In this document: positions 21,424-30,396 of the stretch, piece after piece | Layout of the letters: each line of letters begins with the position of its first letter | Position numbering within the stretch: position 1 is the first letter of the stretch | NCBI GenBank assembly: GCA_009844085.1 | Contig: VYCF01000024.1 | Coordinates: forward strand, 244,329-308,328 | Source: Gammaproteobacteria bacterium | Lineage (GTDB): Bacteria; Pseudomonadota; Gammaproteobacteria; Pseudomonadales; Pseudohongiellaceae | DNA length: 64,000 bases | Direction of reading: 5' to 3' | The notes under the pieces: generated by a model | What the model was told of the DNA's origin: nothing | What the model saw: only the letters and a program-made list of their open reading frames with translations | The model's database searches: none | Position numbers and translations under genes: made by a program

Positions 21424-22569
21424 TCAGGATTCGGCCCCCGTGGTTTCCGGCAAAGGTTCCGGCGTCACCGCCGCCAGACCGTCGATGGTTGTAGTCGGGA
21501 AGGCGATATCGGCGTCATGGGAATGAATGATCGCCACGATGCGCAAGAGCACGTCCTGCTTGATCTCGTGAAACCGAATCCAGTTGGTGGTCCTGGTAAA
21601 CGTGTACACAAAGAAATCCAGCGATGACGGCGCGAAATAATTGAAATTGACGATCATGGTTTGACTGGTGTCGATTTCCTCGTGCGCCAGCAGCATGGCC
21701 TTCACATCCTCTACGATCACCCCCATCTTGTCCGCGTCCTGGTAGCGGATGCCGATGGTTTCGTAGATGCGGCGGTGAGACATGCGCGAGGGATTTTCCA
21801 GCGAAAGCTTGTTGAACAACGAGTTGGGAACGTATAGCGGCCGCTTGTCGAAAGTGCGCACGACGGTCAGACGCCAGCCGATCTTCTCCACCGTGCCTTC
21901 GATTTCCCGATCCGGCGAGCGAATCCAGTCGCCGATCGCGAAGGGGCGGTCGAGGTAGATCATCAGCCCGCCGAAGAAGTTCGCCAGCAGATCCTGGGCC
22001 GCGAAACCGACGGCAATGCCGCCGATGCCGCCGAAGGCGAGCACGGCGGTAATTTCGACTCCCAGCGTCGGCAAAACGACCAGTATGGCCGCAATAACGA
22101 TTACCAGACGCAGCAGGCGCACGAGCGCGTGCAAGGTGGTCGGATCCATCTGCGTCTGGGCCTGATCCGGCTCGGCTTTGAGTTTTTCCAGCAGACGCCG
22201 TTCGAAGCAGTTGGAAAATCCCAGCAGAAACCAGGCCATCAGCAGAATGACGATAATCTGCCTGAGGGCCGGGAAAAAGGCGCCGTCGCCGCCGGCTGCC
22301 AAAAAATAAATGGCCCCCTGCTGAAGCTGGAATTGCTGCAATTGCGTTATCGCAATCTCCAGAATGAAGACGGCAGCGTACAGGACGATCAGCGCGCGCA
22401 ACGGGCGCCGCGCGGCTTCCAGCAAGGCGTCGTCCCACACGGTCGAGGTCTTCGCCGACTGCTTTTCAAGACCGGCAAGTATGCGCTTGATCACGATGCC
22501 AGCCACCAGGGCCAGCGCCAGCACCAGCAATATTTGCCCTATCCAGGCGATATCGTTCAATACAATCAT
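21424..22569 (-). CDS. MscS-family mechanosensitive ion channel
   Basis: Small-conductance mechanosensitive channel family, relieving osmotic downshock. There are four hydrophobic stretches in the first ~190 residues (for example WIGQILLVLALALVAGIVI and LVIVIAAILVVLPTLGVEI). The pore helix and MscS signature follow as GGIGGIAVGFAAQDLLANFF, then a cytoplasmic beta/alpha domain (GDWIRSPDREIEGTVEKIGW). At 381 residues it is longer than E. coli MscS (286), with an extra N-terminal membrane part as in YnaI/YbdG-like members. Confidence 0.92.
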   Translation of the reverse strand: MIVLNDIAWIGQILLVLALALVAGIVIKRILAGLEKQSAKTSTVWDDALLEAARRPLRALIVLYAAVFILEIAITQLQQFQLQQGAIYFLAAGGDGAFFPALRQIIVILLMAWFLLGFSNCFERRLLEKLKAEPDQAQTQMDPTTLHALVRLLRLVIVIAAILVVLPTLGVEITAVLAFGGIGGIAVGFAAQDLLANFFGGLMIYLDRPFAIGDWIRSPDREIEGTVEKIGWRLTVVRTFDKRPLYVPNSLFNKLSLENPSRMSHRRIYETIGIRYQDADKMGVIVEDVKAMLLAHEEIDTSQTMIVNFNYFAPSSLDFFVYTFTRTTNWIRFHEIKQDVLLRIVAIIHSHDADIAFPTTTIDGLAAVTPEPLPETTGAES

Positions 22570-22611
22570 GGGGGTCGCGCCTCTCTTACCGGGCTTCCGG
22601 TACTTTCAGGC

Positions 22612-23727
22612 TCAGGATTGAGTGGAAGTGGCAGCATGCAGACTGCTTACGCTTTCAACCGCTTTGCGCCACTGTTCCGAATTCGGCGCAAGCGGAGGCT
22701 GCGCCCGCATGCGCTGCAAGCCGGGGCTGCCGGCAACGTTCTGCCGGTCCAGCCAGCGCACCGCGCGGCGCGTGGCTCTTCTGTCGTTGCATACGAGCAC
22801 CATGTCGATTCCCGCCGTGAGAGCCCGTTCCACCCTGCGTTCGATGCGGCCGTAAGGCCGGACCGCTTCCATGCTCAGATCGTCGCTGAACACCACGCCC
22901 TTGAAACCGATCTCTCCACGCAATACGTCGTTGAGCCAGAAACTGGAGAAGGTCGCGGCTTCCGGGCTCATCCGCGGATAGACGACATGAGCGGACATGA
23001 TGCCTCCCAGCAGTTCGTGACATTGGAGGAAAGACTGCAGGTCCCCGGCGCGCAATTCTTCCTCGTCGCGATCGTCCACCGGCAGTTCCAGGTGGGAATC
23101 GGCGGCAACCATGCCATGACCCGGAAAATGCTTGCCCGTCGCCGCCATGCCCGCCCGCGCCATACCGCCGATGTAGGCTCCGGCCAGACTGGCGATGACG
23201 CCGGGCTCCGCAGCGAAGGCGCGTTCGCCGATTGCCGGCGATGCGGGGTCGTAGCGGTCAAGCACCGGAGCGAAACTGAAATCAAGCCCCGCGGCTACCA
23301 GTTCCGAGGCCATGACCCAACCGCAATCGGCCGCCAGCGCCAGACCTTCGGCGGGATCGCGCTCGTATGCCACGCCCAGACTGCGCAAGGACGGCAGCGG
23401 CACGAAACCTTCGATAAATCGTTGTACGCGGCCGCCCTCCTGGTCCACCGCGATCAGCAGCCGCGGCGCGCTTTCGCGAATGGCCGCGGTCAACTCCCGC
23501 AATTGCGCTGGCGAGCGATAGTTGCGAGCGAACAGGATTACGCCCCCGACGCTCGGCCGTTGCAGCAAATTCCGCTCGTCCGACTCGAGTTCCGTTCCGC
23601 GCAAATCGACCATCAGCGGCCCGGGAGCGGTTTCACCAGTATTCGTCTGCATTCGGTTGCCCATGCAACCCGAGGCCAGCGCCGCCGCCGCGCCGAGGCC
23701 GAGCCGGGTGAAAGTTCTTCGATCCAT
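22612..23727 (-). CDS. nagZ: Beta-N-acetylhexosaminidase NagZ, apparently exported
   Basis: Family GH3 enzyme removing GlcNAc from anhydromuropeptides in cell-wall recycling. VDQEGGRVQRF, GKHFPGHGMVAADSH (catalytic His loop) and VVFSDDLSMEAV (nucleophile Asp) are all present. Unlike E. coli NagZ, which is cytoplasmic, the N-terminus MDRRTFTRLGLGAAAALASG with a following Cys looks like a Tat or Tat-lipoprotein signal. I start at that ATG; a GTG seven codons earlier is possible. nagZ next to lexA is a Pseudomonas-like arrangement. Confidence 0.9.
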   Translation of the reverse strand: MDRRTFTRLGLGAAAALASGCMGNRMQTNTGETAPGPLMVDLRGTELESDERNLLQRPSVGGVILFARNYRSPAQLRELTAAIRESAPRLLIAVDQEGGRVQRFIEGFVPLPSLRSLGVAYERDPAEGLALAADCGWVMASELVAAGLDFSFAPVLDRYDPASPAIGERAFAAEPGVIASLAGAYIGGMARAGMAATGKHFPGHGMVAADSHLELPVDDRDEEELRAGDLQSFLQCHELLGGIMSAHVVYPRMSPEAATFSSFWLNDVLRGEIGFKGVVFSDDLSMEAVRPYGRIERRVERALTAGIDMVLVCNDRRATRRAVRWLDRQNVAGSPGLQRMRAQPPLAPNSEQWRKAVESVSSLHAATSTQS

Positions 23728-23776
23728 TGTGGTGCGGGAAGTTACCACATTTGCCGGAGATTCCGCTCAAGATTTC

Positions 23777-23809
23777 TGGACGGGCTCAGATAACTGTATA
23801 TAATCACAG
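23777..23809 (+). promoter_or_regulatory. lexA promoter with SOS (LexA) box
   Basis: A perfect LexA operator CTGTATATAATCACAG (CTGT-N8-ACAG) occupies 23794-23809. It overlaps a consensus -10 TATAAT (23799-23804); TGGACG 16 bases upstream is an acceptable -35. This places lexA under its own control, as in other gammaproteobacteria. The box lies 24 bases before the lexA ATG. Confidence 0.9.
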
Positions 23810-23833
23810 TAATTCGCGACAGCGAGGACAGCC

Positions 23834-24442
23834 ATGCACGGATTGACCACCCGCCAGGAGCAGATCCTGGACTTCATTCGGGGCCACCTGCGCGATACCG
23901 GATACCCGCCGACACGATCCGAAATCGCCGGTCACATGGGATTCAGATCGGTGAATTCGGCGGAAGAACATTTGCGCGCCCTGGCGCGCAAGGGCGCCAT
24001 CGAAATGGCGCCGGGAGCTTCCCGCGGCATCCGCATTCCGGCGGATTTGCCTGCCGGCCTGCCGATCATCGGCCAGGTCGCAGCCGGCTCTCCCATTCTC
24101 GCCGAGGAATCCATCGCCGACTACAGCGAAGTGCCCGGCAACATGTTCTCGCCGCGCGCGGATTATCTGCTTACGGTCAAGGGCGACAGCATGATCGGCA
24201 TCGGCATCTTCGACGCCGACCTGCTGGCGGTCCACAAGACGTCCGAAGCCGGCAACGGCGATATCGTCGTGGCGAGAATCGAGGACGAGGTCACGGTGAA
24301 GCGGCTGCGCCGGGACGGTTCGCGCCACCGGCTGGAACTCGTCGCGGAAAATCCGCAAATCGCGCCCATCGAAGTCGACCTGCGCCGCGACCGCTTCGAA
24401 ATCGAGGGCGTCAGCGTAGGCGTCATCCGGCTGGGAGTATAG
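23834..24442 (+). CDS. lexA: SOS repressor LexA
   Basis: Transcriptional repressor of the DNA-damage response, inactivated by RecA-stimulated self-cleavage. The winged-helix DNA-binding domain ([35 protein letters not shown]) covers residues 1-65. The cleavage bond is Ala84-Gly85 in QVAAGSP; the catalytic dyad is Ser119 (KGDSM) and Lys156 (EVTVKRL), identical numbering to E. coli. 202 residues. GAGGA precedes the ATG. No sulA follows; the next gene is the convergent topA. Confidence 0.98.
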   Translation: MHGLTTRQEQILDFIRGHLRDTGYPPTRSEIAGHMGFRSVNSAEEHLRALARKGAIEMAPGASRGIRIPADLPAGLPIIGQVAAGSPILAEESIADYSEVPGNMFSPRADYLLTVKGDSMIGIGIFDADLLAVHKTSEAGNGDIVVARIEDEVTVKRLRRDGSRHRLELVAENPQIAPIEVDLRRDRFEIEGVSVGVIRLGV

Positions 24443-24465
24443 ACGGCGGTTTCCCGGGGGCCTGA

Positions 24466-27114
24466 TCAGGTCTTCTTGCCGGCCCCGGCCTGCCAGCGGC
24501 CGTCGCGATAGAACGCCCGCCAGCCGGTAGGCTTGTCTTTCGCCTGTGATTGCAGGAAGTGTTCGCGCGTCTTGCGGCTGAAACTGAGAATGCTTGGATT
24601 GCCCTTGTCGTCCTGCACCGGCGCGTCGAACAGATACGCGAACTTGGGATCGATCTCATTTCGGTGCGGCAGCAACTCGGCGATTTTCGGCGAGCGGGTT
24701 TCGCGGTTGCGCGGATAGCCGCTGGCGGCGAGGAAAAGCCCGGAGGCGCCCTCGCGCAAGATGAAATGGTCGTCGACCTTCTCGCAGCGCAACTCCGGCA
24801 TGGGCACCGGGTCCATCCTGGGCGGCGCCGGCTTGCCGTTGCGCAGCAATTTGCGCGTGTTACGGCAGTCCTCGTTGGTGCAGCCGAAATACTTGCCGAA
24901 CCTGCCGCTCTTGAGTTGCATTTCCTGGCCGCACTTGTCGCAATCGATGACCGGGCCTTCGTACCCCTGTATGCGGAATTCGCCTCGTTCCAACTCGAAG
25001 CCGTCACAATCGGGATTGTCGCCGCACACGTGCAACTTGCGGGCGGAATCGACCAGATAGGCGTCCATGGCCGTGCCGCATTTCGGACACCTGCGCTTGT
25101 GGCGTAGCTGGATGTTTTCGGCCTTTTCCGCGTCCTCGACGCTGTCGGCCCGAATCGCCTCCTCGCCCGGGACGAGATTGATCGTCTCGCGGCATTTTTC
25201 GTCCCCCGGCAGGCCGTAAGCCGAACAGCCGAGGAACACCCCGGTCGAGGCGTTGCGGATCTGCATGGCGCGGCCGCACTTCGGGCAGTGAATATCGACT
25301 TCGGTCGGCCGGTTGTCGCGCATGCCGCCGTCCTTGGCCTGGGCTTCGGCGAGTTTCGCGGTGAAATCGCGATAGAAATCGTCGAGCAACTCCTTCCAGT
25401 TCTTGCGGCCGGTCGCCACCTCGTCGAGCGAGTCCTCCATGCGCGCCGTAAAATCGTAGTCCATCAGGTCACGAAAGCTTTCCTGCAAGCGCTCGGTAAC
25501 GATGTCGCCGATCTTGAGGGCATGGAAGCGCCTGTTTTCCAGTTTCACGTAGCCACGGTCCTGGATCGTCGAAATGGTCGAGGCATACGTGGAAGGACGG
25601 CCGATTTCGCGCTTCTCCAGTTCCCGCACCAGGCTCGCTTCGGTGTAACGCGGCGGCGGGCGAGTGAAGTTCTGCACCGGATCGAGTTTTTTCAGATCCA
25701 GCATTTCGCCGGCGGCGACATCGGGCAGGACGACATCTTCGTCGCGCGAAGGCATGACCGCCAGGTAGCCGGGGAATTGCATGATCCGTCCCTTCGCCCG
25801 CAATTCGAAATCGCCGGCCCGCACGCTGATCGTGCTCGCAAGATATCTGGCGGGGACCATCTGGCAGGCGATGAAATGCTGGAGAATCAGCGTGTACAAC
25901 CGTTTTGCGTCACCGTCCATATCCTGCAACTGCTCGGCGGACCGGTTGACGTCGGTGGGCCGGATCGCCTCGTGGGCCTCTTGCGCCCCTGCCTTTGAGC
26001 GATAGAAATTGGGCGTCTCCGGAAGATATTCGCCGCCGAATCGCTGCTCGACATGGCCGCGCGCGGCGGCGATCGCATCGTTGCTGAGATGGGTCGAATC
26101 GGTTCGCATGTACGTTATATGGCCCGCCTGGTACAGGCGCTGGGCCGTGGACATGGTCTTGCCGACGCCGAATCCGAGCCGGGTGCTCGCGGCCTGCTGC
26201 AAGGTCGAGGTGATGAGCGGCGGCCGCGGCCTTGAAGTGGTCGGCTTGTCTTCGCGCTTCTCAACCAGGTATTCCGCGTCTTGCAGCGCCGCCAGCGCCG
26301 CTTCGGCCGTTTCCCGATCGCCGGGCCTGAAATTCCCGCCGGCCTGCCTGACGACCTGGCAACGCAACTTGCGTTCCTCTTTCGAAGCCGCCGTCGATTC
26401 GTCCGCGGCGCCGGCCAGGTCGGCGAAAATTTCCCAGTATTCTTCCGGATTGAACGCCCTGATCTCCCGCTCGCGTTCGACGATGAGCTTGACCGCAACG
26501 GACTGCACCCTGCCCGCCGAGAGCCCGCGGGCGACTTTCGACCACAACAGCGGCGAAAGCATGTATCCCACGACGCGGTCGAGAAAACGGCGCGCCTGTT
26601 GCTCCTCGACATAACGCATGTCGACCTTTCCGGTATCGGAGAAGGCCTCCTGAATCGCCTTGCGGGTGATTTCGTTGAATACGACGCGCCGGTAACGTTC
26701 GGGATCGCCGCCGATGGCCTCCTGGAGATGCCAGGCTATAGCCTCTCCTTCGCGGTCGCGGTCGCTGGCGAGATAGATCTGCGGCGATTTGGCGGCGAGT
26801 TTCCTGAGTTCTTCGACAATCGTTTCCTTGCCGGGCAGGATTTCGTATCTCGCCTGCCAGCCGTTTTCAGGATCGACTCCGAGCCGCTGCACGAGTTTCT
26901 GTTTTTCCTTCTTCTTGCGAAGAGCTTCCTTCTGCGCCGGGCTCATCTTGCGCGTCGCAGTCGACGTTTTGGCCCTGCGTCCCCCCGCCCCGCCTTTCTC
27001 GGGCAGATCGCGAATATGGCCGACACAGGACTTGACGACGAATTCGGGACCCAGAAATCTGTTGATGGTTCTCGCCTTGGCTGGCGACTCGACTATAACC
27101 AGTGACTTTGCCAT
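24466..27114 (-). CDS. topA: DNA topoisomerase I
   Basis: Relaxes negative supercoils. The Toprim start is [20 protein letters not shown], with the acidic [17 protein letters not shown]. The active-site Tyr is in [15 protein letters not shown]-terminal zinc ribbons are present: [35 protein letters not shown] and [20 protein letters not shown], then a divergent topoisomerase C-terminal repeat. An inserted Lys/Ala-rich segment (about 45-70, [20 protein letters not shown]) is often seen in this clade. 882 residues. The gene is convergent with lexA, 23 bases apart. Confidence 0.97.
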   Translation of the reverse strand: MAKSLVIVESPAKARTINRFLGPEFVVKSCVGHIRDLPEKGGAGGRRAKTSTATRKMSPAQKEALRKKKEKQKLVQRLGVDPENGWQARYEILPGKETIVEELRKLAAKSPQIYLASDRDREGEAIAWHLQEAIGGDPERYRRVVFNEITRKAIQEAFSDTGKVDMRYVEEQQARRFLDRVVGYMLSPLLWSKVARGLSAGRVQSVAVKLIVEREREIRAFNPEEYWEIFADLAGAADESTAASKEERKLRCQVVRQAGGNFRPGDRETAEAALAALQDAEYLVEKREDKPTTSRPRPPLITSTLQQAASTRLGFGVGKTMSTAQRLYQAGHITYMRTDSTHLSNDAIAAARGHVEQRFGGEYLPETPNFYRSKAGAQEAHEAIRPTDVNRSAEQLQDMDGDAKRLYTLILQHFIACQMVPARYLASTISVRAGDFELRAKGRIMQFPGYLAVMPSRDEDVVLPDVAAGEMLDLKKLDPVQNFTRPPPRYTEASLVRELEKREIGRPSTYASTISTIQDRGYVKLENRRFHALKIGDIVTERLQESFRDLMDYDFTARMEDSLDEVATGRKNWKELLDDFYRDFTAKLAEAQAKDGGMRDNRPTEVDIHCPKCGRAMQIRNASTGVFLGCSAYGLPGDEKCRETINLVPGEEAIRADSVEDAEKAENIQLRHKRRCPKCGTAMDAYLVDSARKLHVCGDNPDCDGFELERGEFRIQGYEGPVIDCDKCGQEMQLKSGRFGKYFGCTNEDCRNTRKLLRNGKPAPPRMDPVPMPELRCEKVDDHFILREGASGLFLAASGYPRNRETRSPKIAELLPHRNEIDPKFAYLFDAPVQDDKGNPSILSFSRKTREHFLQSQAKDKPTGWRAFYRDGRWQAGAGKKT

Positions 27115-27139
27115 GTTTGCTGACTTGCTCCTTGCTCCC

Positions 27140-28231
27140 CTATAACTTCACTTCATGAATCCAGCCGTAGTCCTCGGCGATTTCACCTTGCTGGATGCCT
27201 GTCAGAAGATCGTAAAGTTCCTGCATGACGGAGCCGACGACCCCGCTTCCCTTTATGTCGTCACCGAGTTCCTTGCGGTTGACTGCGCGCCAGGCGCCAT
27301 CGAACCAGATGCGCGCAATCGGCGACACTACCGCCGCGGTGCCGCAGGCGCCCATTTCGACGAAATCATCGAACTCGGCGCGCAGATCGATGGGGCGTTC
27401 AGTCGTCGGCATGCCGAGCCGGTCGGCGGCGAGTTGCATGAGCGACCGGCGCGTCACGCTTGGCAGGATGGCGGCCGACCGCGGCGTTACCAGGCTGCCG
27501 TCGCGCAGGACGACGAGGATATTGGCCGATCCGGCTTCGTCGATATAGCGCCTTTCCGCCGCATCGAGATAGAGCGCTTCGCTGGCGCCTTGCTGCTGCG
27601 CCTTGCGCGTTGCAAGCAGGCCGCCGGCATAGTTCGCGCCGACCTTGAAATTGCCCGTGCCATGAGGAGCGGCGCGATCCATTTCCGAAACCGCGAGCGC
27701 GATCGGCGCGAGTCCCGCCTGCTTGTAATAGGGTCCGACCGGAGAAACGAAAACCCGAAACTCGAACTCTTTCGCCGGCCGCAAGCCGAGATTGTCGCCC
27801 ACGCCGATGAGCATCGGCCGCACGTACAGACTGGCGCCGGAGCCAAAAGGCGGAATCCATTCACGATTCTCCCGAACCGCTGTTTCCACTCCGCGCATGA
27901 ACAAATCCGTGGGCACTTCAGGCATGAGCAGGCGGCCGGCGGCCTGCTTCAGGCGTTCGCTGTTCAACTCGGGACGAAACAGCAACACCCTGCCGTCGCG
28001 GGCGCTCTGGGCCTTCATGCCTTCGAAGCATTCCTGGGCGTAATGCAGCGCCGGCGAGCCTTCGTGCAATGGCATGATCTCGCAGTCGAGCAGCTTGCCT
28101 TCGCCCCATTGGCCATCGCGCCAGCGGGCGGAAAAGCGCCAGTCGGTCCGAACGTACTCGAAACCGAGATCAGCCCAATTCAGCGCCTTTCCGCCGATTT
28201 TTCTTTCCATTCCCGTTACCACCGCTTGCAT
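27140..28231 (-). CDS. ilvE: Branched-chain amino-acid aminotransferase
   Basis: PLP enzyme for the last step of Leu, Ile and Val synthesis and the first step of their breakdown. Class II BCAT features: [28 protein letters not shown], and the PLP-binding lysine in [11 protein letters not shown], followed by [11 protein letters not shown]. The 363-residue length is typical of the class II (BCAT2-like) type rather than the ~309-residue E. coli IlvE. An alternative ATG seven codons later exists. It is 25 bases upstream of topA and diverges from tatD. Confidence 0.95.
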   Translation of the reverse strand: MQAVVTGMERKIGGKALNWADLGFEYVRTDWRFSARWRDGQWGEGKLLDCEIMPLHEGSPALHYAQECFEGMKAQSARDGRVLLFRPELNSERLKQAAGRLLMPEVPTDLFMRGVETAVRENREWIPPFGSGASLYVRPMLIGVGDNLGLRPAKEFEFRVFVSPVGPYYKQAGLAPIALAVSEMDRAAPHGTGNFKVGANYAGGLLATRKAQQQGASEALYLDAAERRYIDEAGSANILVVLRDGSLVTPRSAAILPSVTRRSLMQLAADRLGMPTTERPIDLRAEFDDFVEMGACGTAAVVSPIARIWFDGAWRAVNRKELGDDIKGSGVVGSVMQELYDLLTGIQQGEIAEDYGWIHEVKL

Positions 28232-28254
28232 CGGCCCGCGTCATTTGCTCCAGT

Positions 28255-29061
28255 ATGCTCATGAATCTGATCGATATCGGCGCCAATCTGACGCACAAGT
28301 CGTTCGAGCACGATTTTCAGCAGGTTGTGGATGATGCCAGAAGCGCCGGGCTAACGCACATCATTCTGACCGGGACCGATCGCGAGACGAGCGAGGCGGC
28401 TTCGCGCTTCGCCGGCGCGACTCCGGACTTTTTCAGCGGCACTGCGGGATTTCACCCACACGTGGCGCAATCGTTCAACACGGAGCAGTACGCCGCGGTC
28501 GCGGCGCTTTGCGAACTCGAACAGGTCGTGGCCGTGGGCGAAACCGGGCTCGATTTCAATCGCAACTATTCGCCGCGGCAGGATCAGCTCGACTGCTTCG
28601 AGCAACACCTGGAAATCGCCGCCGCGGTCGGCAAGCCGTTGTTTCTGCACCAGCGCGACGCGCATGAGGATTTCCTGGCCATACTGAAGCGGCATCGCGG
28701 CCGCGTCGCCGGGGGCGTGGTGCATTGCTTCACCGACACGCTCGCGGCATTACGCGACTATCTCGAACTCGACATGCATATCGGCGTCACCGGCTGGATC
28801 TGCGACGAACGGCGCGGCGTCGAATTGCAGGCCATGGTCAGGTACATACCGCCGGACCGGCTGCTGCTGGAGACCGACTCTCCCTACCTGCTGCCGCGAA
28901 ACCTGCGGCCGAAGCCGCCCGGCCGGCGCAATGAACCGAAATACCTGACGGCCGTATTGGACAAGGTCGCCGAATGCACGGGGAAAGACAGGGAGGAGAT
29001 TGCCGGGCGAACCACGGAGAACGCCGTCAGATTGTTCGACCTCAAGGATCCTTCAATTTGA
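28255..29061 (+). CDS. tatD: TatD-family metal-dependent deoxyribonuclease
   Basis: TIM-barrel metal-dependent nuclease of the TatD family. The N-terminus NLIDIGANLTHKSFEHDF matches TatD proper (E. coli DIGVNLTSSQF), and VAVGETGLDFNRNY, PLFLHQRDAHEDF, GGVVHCFTDTLAAL and LLLETDSPYLLPR give the metal ligands. 268 residues from the first ATG; the second ATG two codons later is an equally good start. No clear Shine-Dalgarno. Confidence 0.93.
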   Translation: MLMNLIDIGANLTHKSFEHDFQQVVDDARSAGLTHIILTGTDRETSEAASRFAGATPDFFSGTAGFHPHVAQSFNTEQYAAVAALCELEQVVAVGETGLDFNRNYSPRQDQLDCFEQHLEIAAAVGKPLFLHQRDAHEDFLAILKRHRGRVAGGVVHCFTDTLAALRDYLELDMHIGVTGWICDERRGVELQAMVRYIPPDRLLLETDSPYLLPRNLRPKPPGRRNEPKYLTAVLDKVAECTGKDREEIAGRTTENAVRLFDLKDPSI

Positions 29062-29075
29062 GACGAAGCGCGGCT

Positions 29076-29324
29076 TTATCCGGTATCCGTCTGCAGCAGT
29101 TCGATAATCTGTTCGGTGTTGAAGGGCCAGTTCAGTTCGCGTCCGCTGCGGGGATTGCGCAGGACCGGAATCGTCAGACCGTAACGCTCGACCAGTTCTT
29201 CGGACTCGCTGATATCCACCGGCCTTGCCCGGATTTTCCCCGATCGGGCAAGATCGTCGAGCATGGCCTCGGCGTATTCGCACAAATGGCAGCCCTCCGT
29301 GGTGTAGAACAGCAATTCAGGCAT
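29076..29324 (-). CDS. Glutaredoxin-like (DUF836) small thioredoxin-fold protein
   Basis: An 82-residue protein of the YwbO/DUF836 glutaredoxin-like family. The redox motif CHLC is at residues 12-15 after LLFYTTEG, and the cis-Pro loop is YGLTIPVLRNP. Its longer in-frame extension reads antisense-like through pyrD and is ignored. It starts 11 bases after pyrD, in the same orientation, so it likely shares that transcript. The substrate is unknown. Confidence 0.88.
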   Translation of the reverse strand: MPELLFYTTEGCHLCEYAEAMLDDLARSGKIRARPVDISESEELVERYGLTIPVLRNPRSGRELNWPFNTEQIIELLQTDTG

Positions 29325-29335
29325 GACGCGCCGGC

Positions 29336-30391
29336 TTAGTCCCCGGCCCGGTAACCACCGAGCGCATCCGCGAGTTCCCCAATCAGCCGCGGGCCGCGAA
29401 ATATGAAGCCGCTGTAAATCTGCAACAGGTCGGCGCCCGCCGCCAGCATGTCGCGGCCATCCTGTCCGTTCATGATTCCGCCGACGCCAATGATCGGAAT
29501 GGAACCACCCACTTCCGCCTTGATCGCGCGCACCGCCCGCCGCGCGAGTCCGGTCAGCGGCGCCCCGCTGAGTCCGCCGTTTTCCTCCGCGATATGCCGG
29601 GGCAGCGAATCCGGCCGGCTCAGCGTCGTATTCACGGCTACGATGCAATCGGCCTGCCAGGTCAGCAGCGCGGCGCAGATCCGGCGGATCTCGCTGTCAT
29701 CCAGATCGGGAGCGAGTTTCAGGGCGATGGGCAAGTACCTGCCGGATTCCGCCTCGTGTTCGGCCTGGGCATGTTTCAGCGCTTCCAGCAGGCGTTCGAG
29801 ATGCTCGCCGAATTGCAGGTCGCGCAAACCCGGCGTGTTGGGCGAGGAGATATTGACCGTGACATAGTCGGCCGCCCCGCGGCATTGACGCAGGCATTCC
29901 AGGTAGTCTTCGCCGGCGCGCTCGACCGGCGTGTCGCGATTCCTGCCGATATTCACGCCGATGACAATCCCGCTCCGCCGCTGTTCAAGCCGGGCGACCG
30001 CATGGGCGATGCCCTTGTTGTTGAAGCCCATGCGATTGACGATGCACCGCGCGCCTCGGTCTCGGAACAGCCTCGGCTTCGAATTGCCGGGTTGGGGCCG
30101 CGGCGTCAGGGTGCCGATTTCGAGGAATGCGAATCCCAGCGCCGCCAGTGCGTCGATATGGTCTCCGTTCTTGTCCAGGCCCGCGGCAAGACCGATCCGG
30201 TGAGGAAATTCCAGGCCCATGAGCCGCACCGGCCGAGCCGGCGCGCGGACATCGGCGGCCATCAGTCCGGACAATCCGAGTCGGTGCAATCGGTCGAGCG
30301 TTCCCAGGGCAATGCCGTGGGAAGTTTCAGCGGGAAGCCGGAACAGCGGCCCGGCGATCAATTCATACAAGCTGCGAGTCCGTGGTTGCAC
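29336..30391 (-). CDS. pyrD: Dihydroorotate dehydrogenase (quinone), class 2
   Basis: Membrane-associated flavoenzyme of pyrimidine synthesis, passing electrons to quinones. The class 2 N-terminal helix LYELIAGPLFRLPAETSHGI is present, followed by GLAAGLDKNGDHIDAL, FLEIGTLTPRPQPGN, the active-site region VTVNISSPNTPGLRDLQ, and the FMN-phosphate loop IIGVGGIMNGQDGRDMLAAG. 351 residues, with a GTG start. It begins 5 bases after the upstream TonB receptor stop, a tight but functionally unrelated neighbour. Confidence 0.96.
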   Translation of the reverse strand: MQPRTRSLYELIAGPLFRLPAETSHGIALGTLDRLHRLGLSGLMAADVRAPARPVRLMGLEFPHRIGLAAGLDKNGDHIDALAALGFAFLEIGTLTPRPQPGNSKPRLFRDRGARCIVNRMGFNNKGIAHAVARLEQRRSGIVIGVNIGRNRDTPVERAGEDYLECLRQCRGAADYVTVNISSPNTPGLRDLQFGEHLERLLEALKHAQAEHEAESGRYLPIALKLAPDLDDSEIRRICAALLTWQADCIVAVNTTLSRPDSLPRHIAEENGGLSGAPLTGLARRAVRAIKAEVGGSIPIIGVGGIMNGQDGRDMLAAGADLLQIYSGFIFRGPRLIGELADALGGYRAGD

Positions 30392-30396
30392 CGGGT

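Noticed and set aside
22129..23793. Long plus-strand frame antisense to mscS and nagZ
   Set aside because: Spans two clear minus-strand genes and their junction; composition is typical of an antisense reading.
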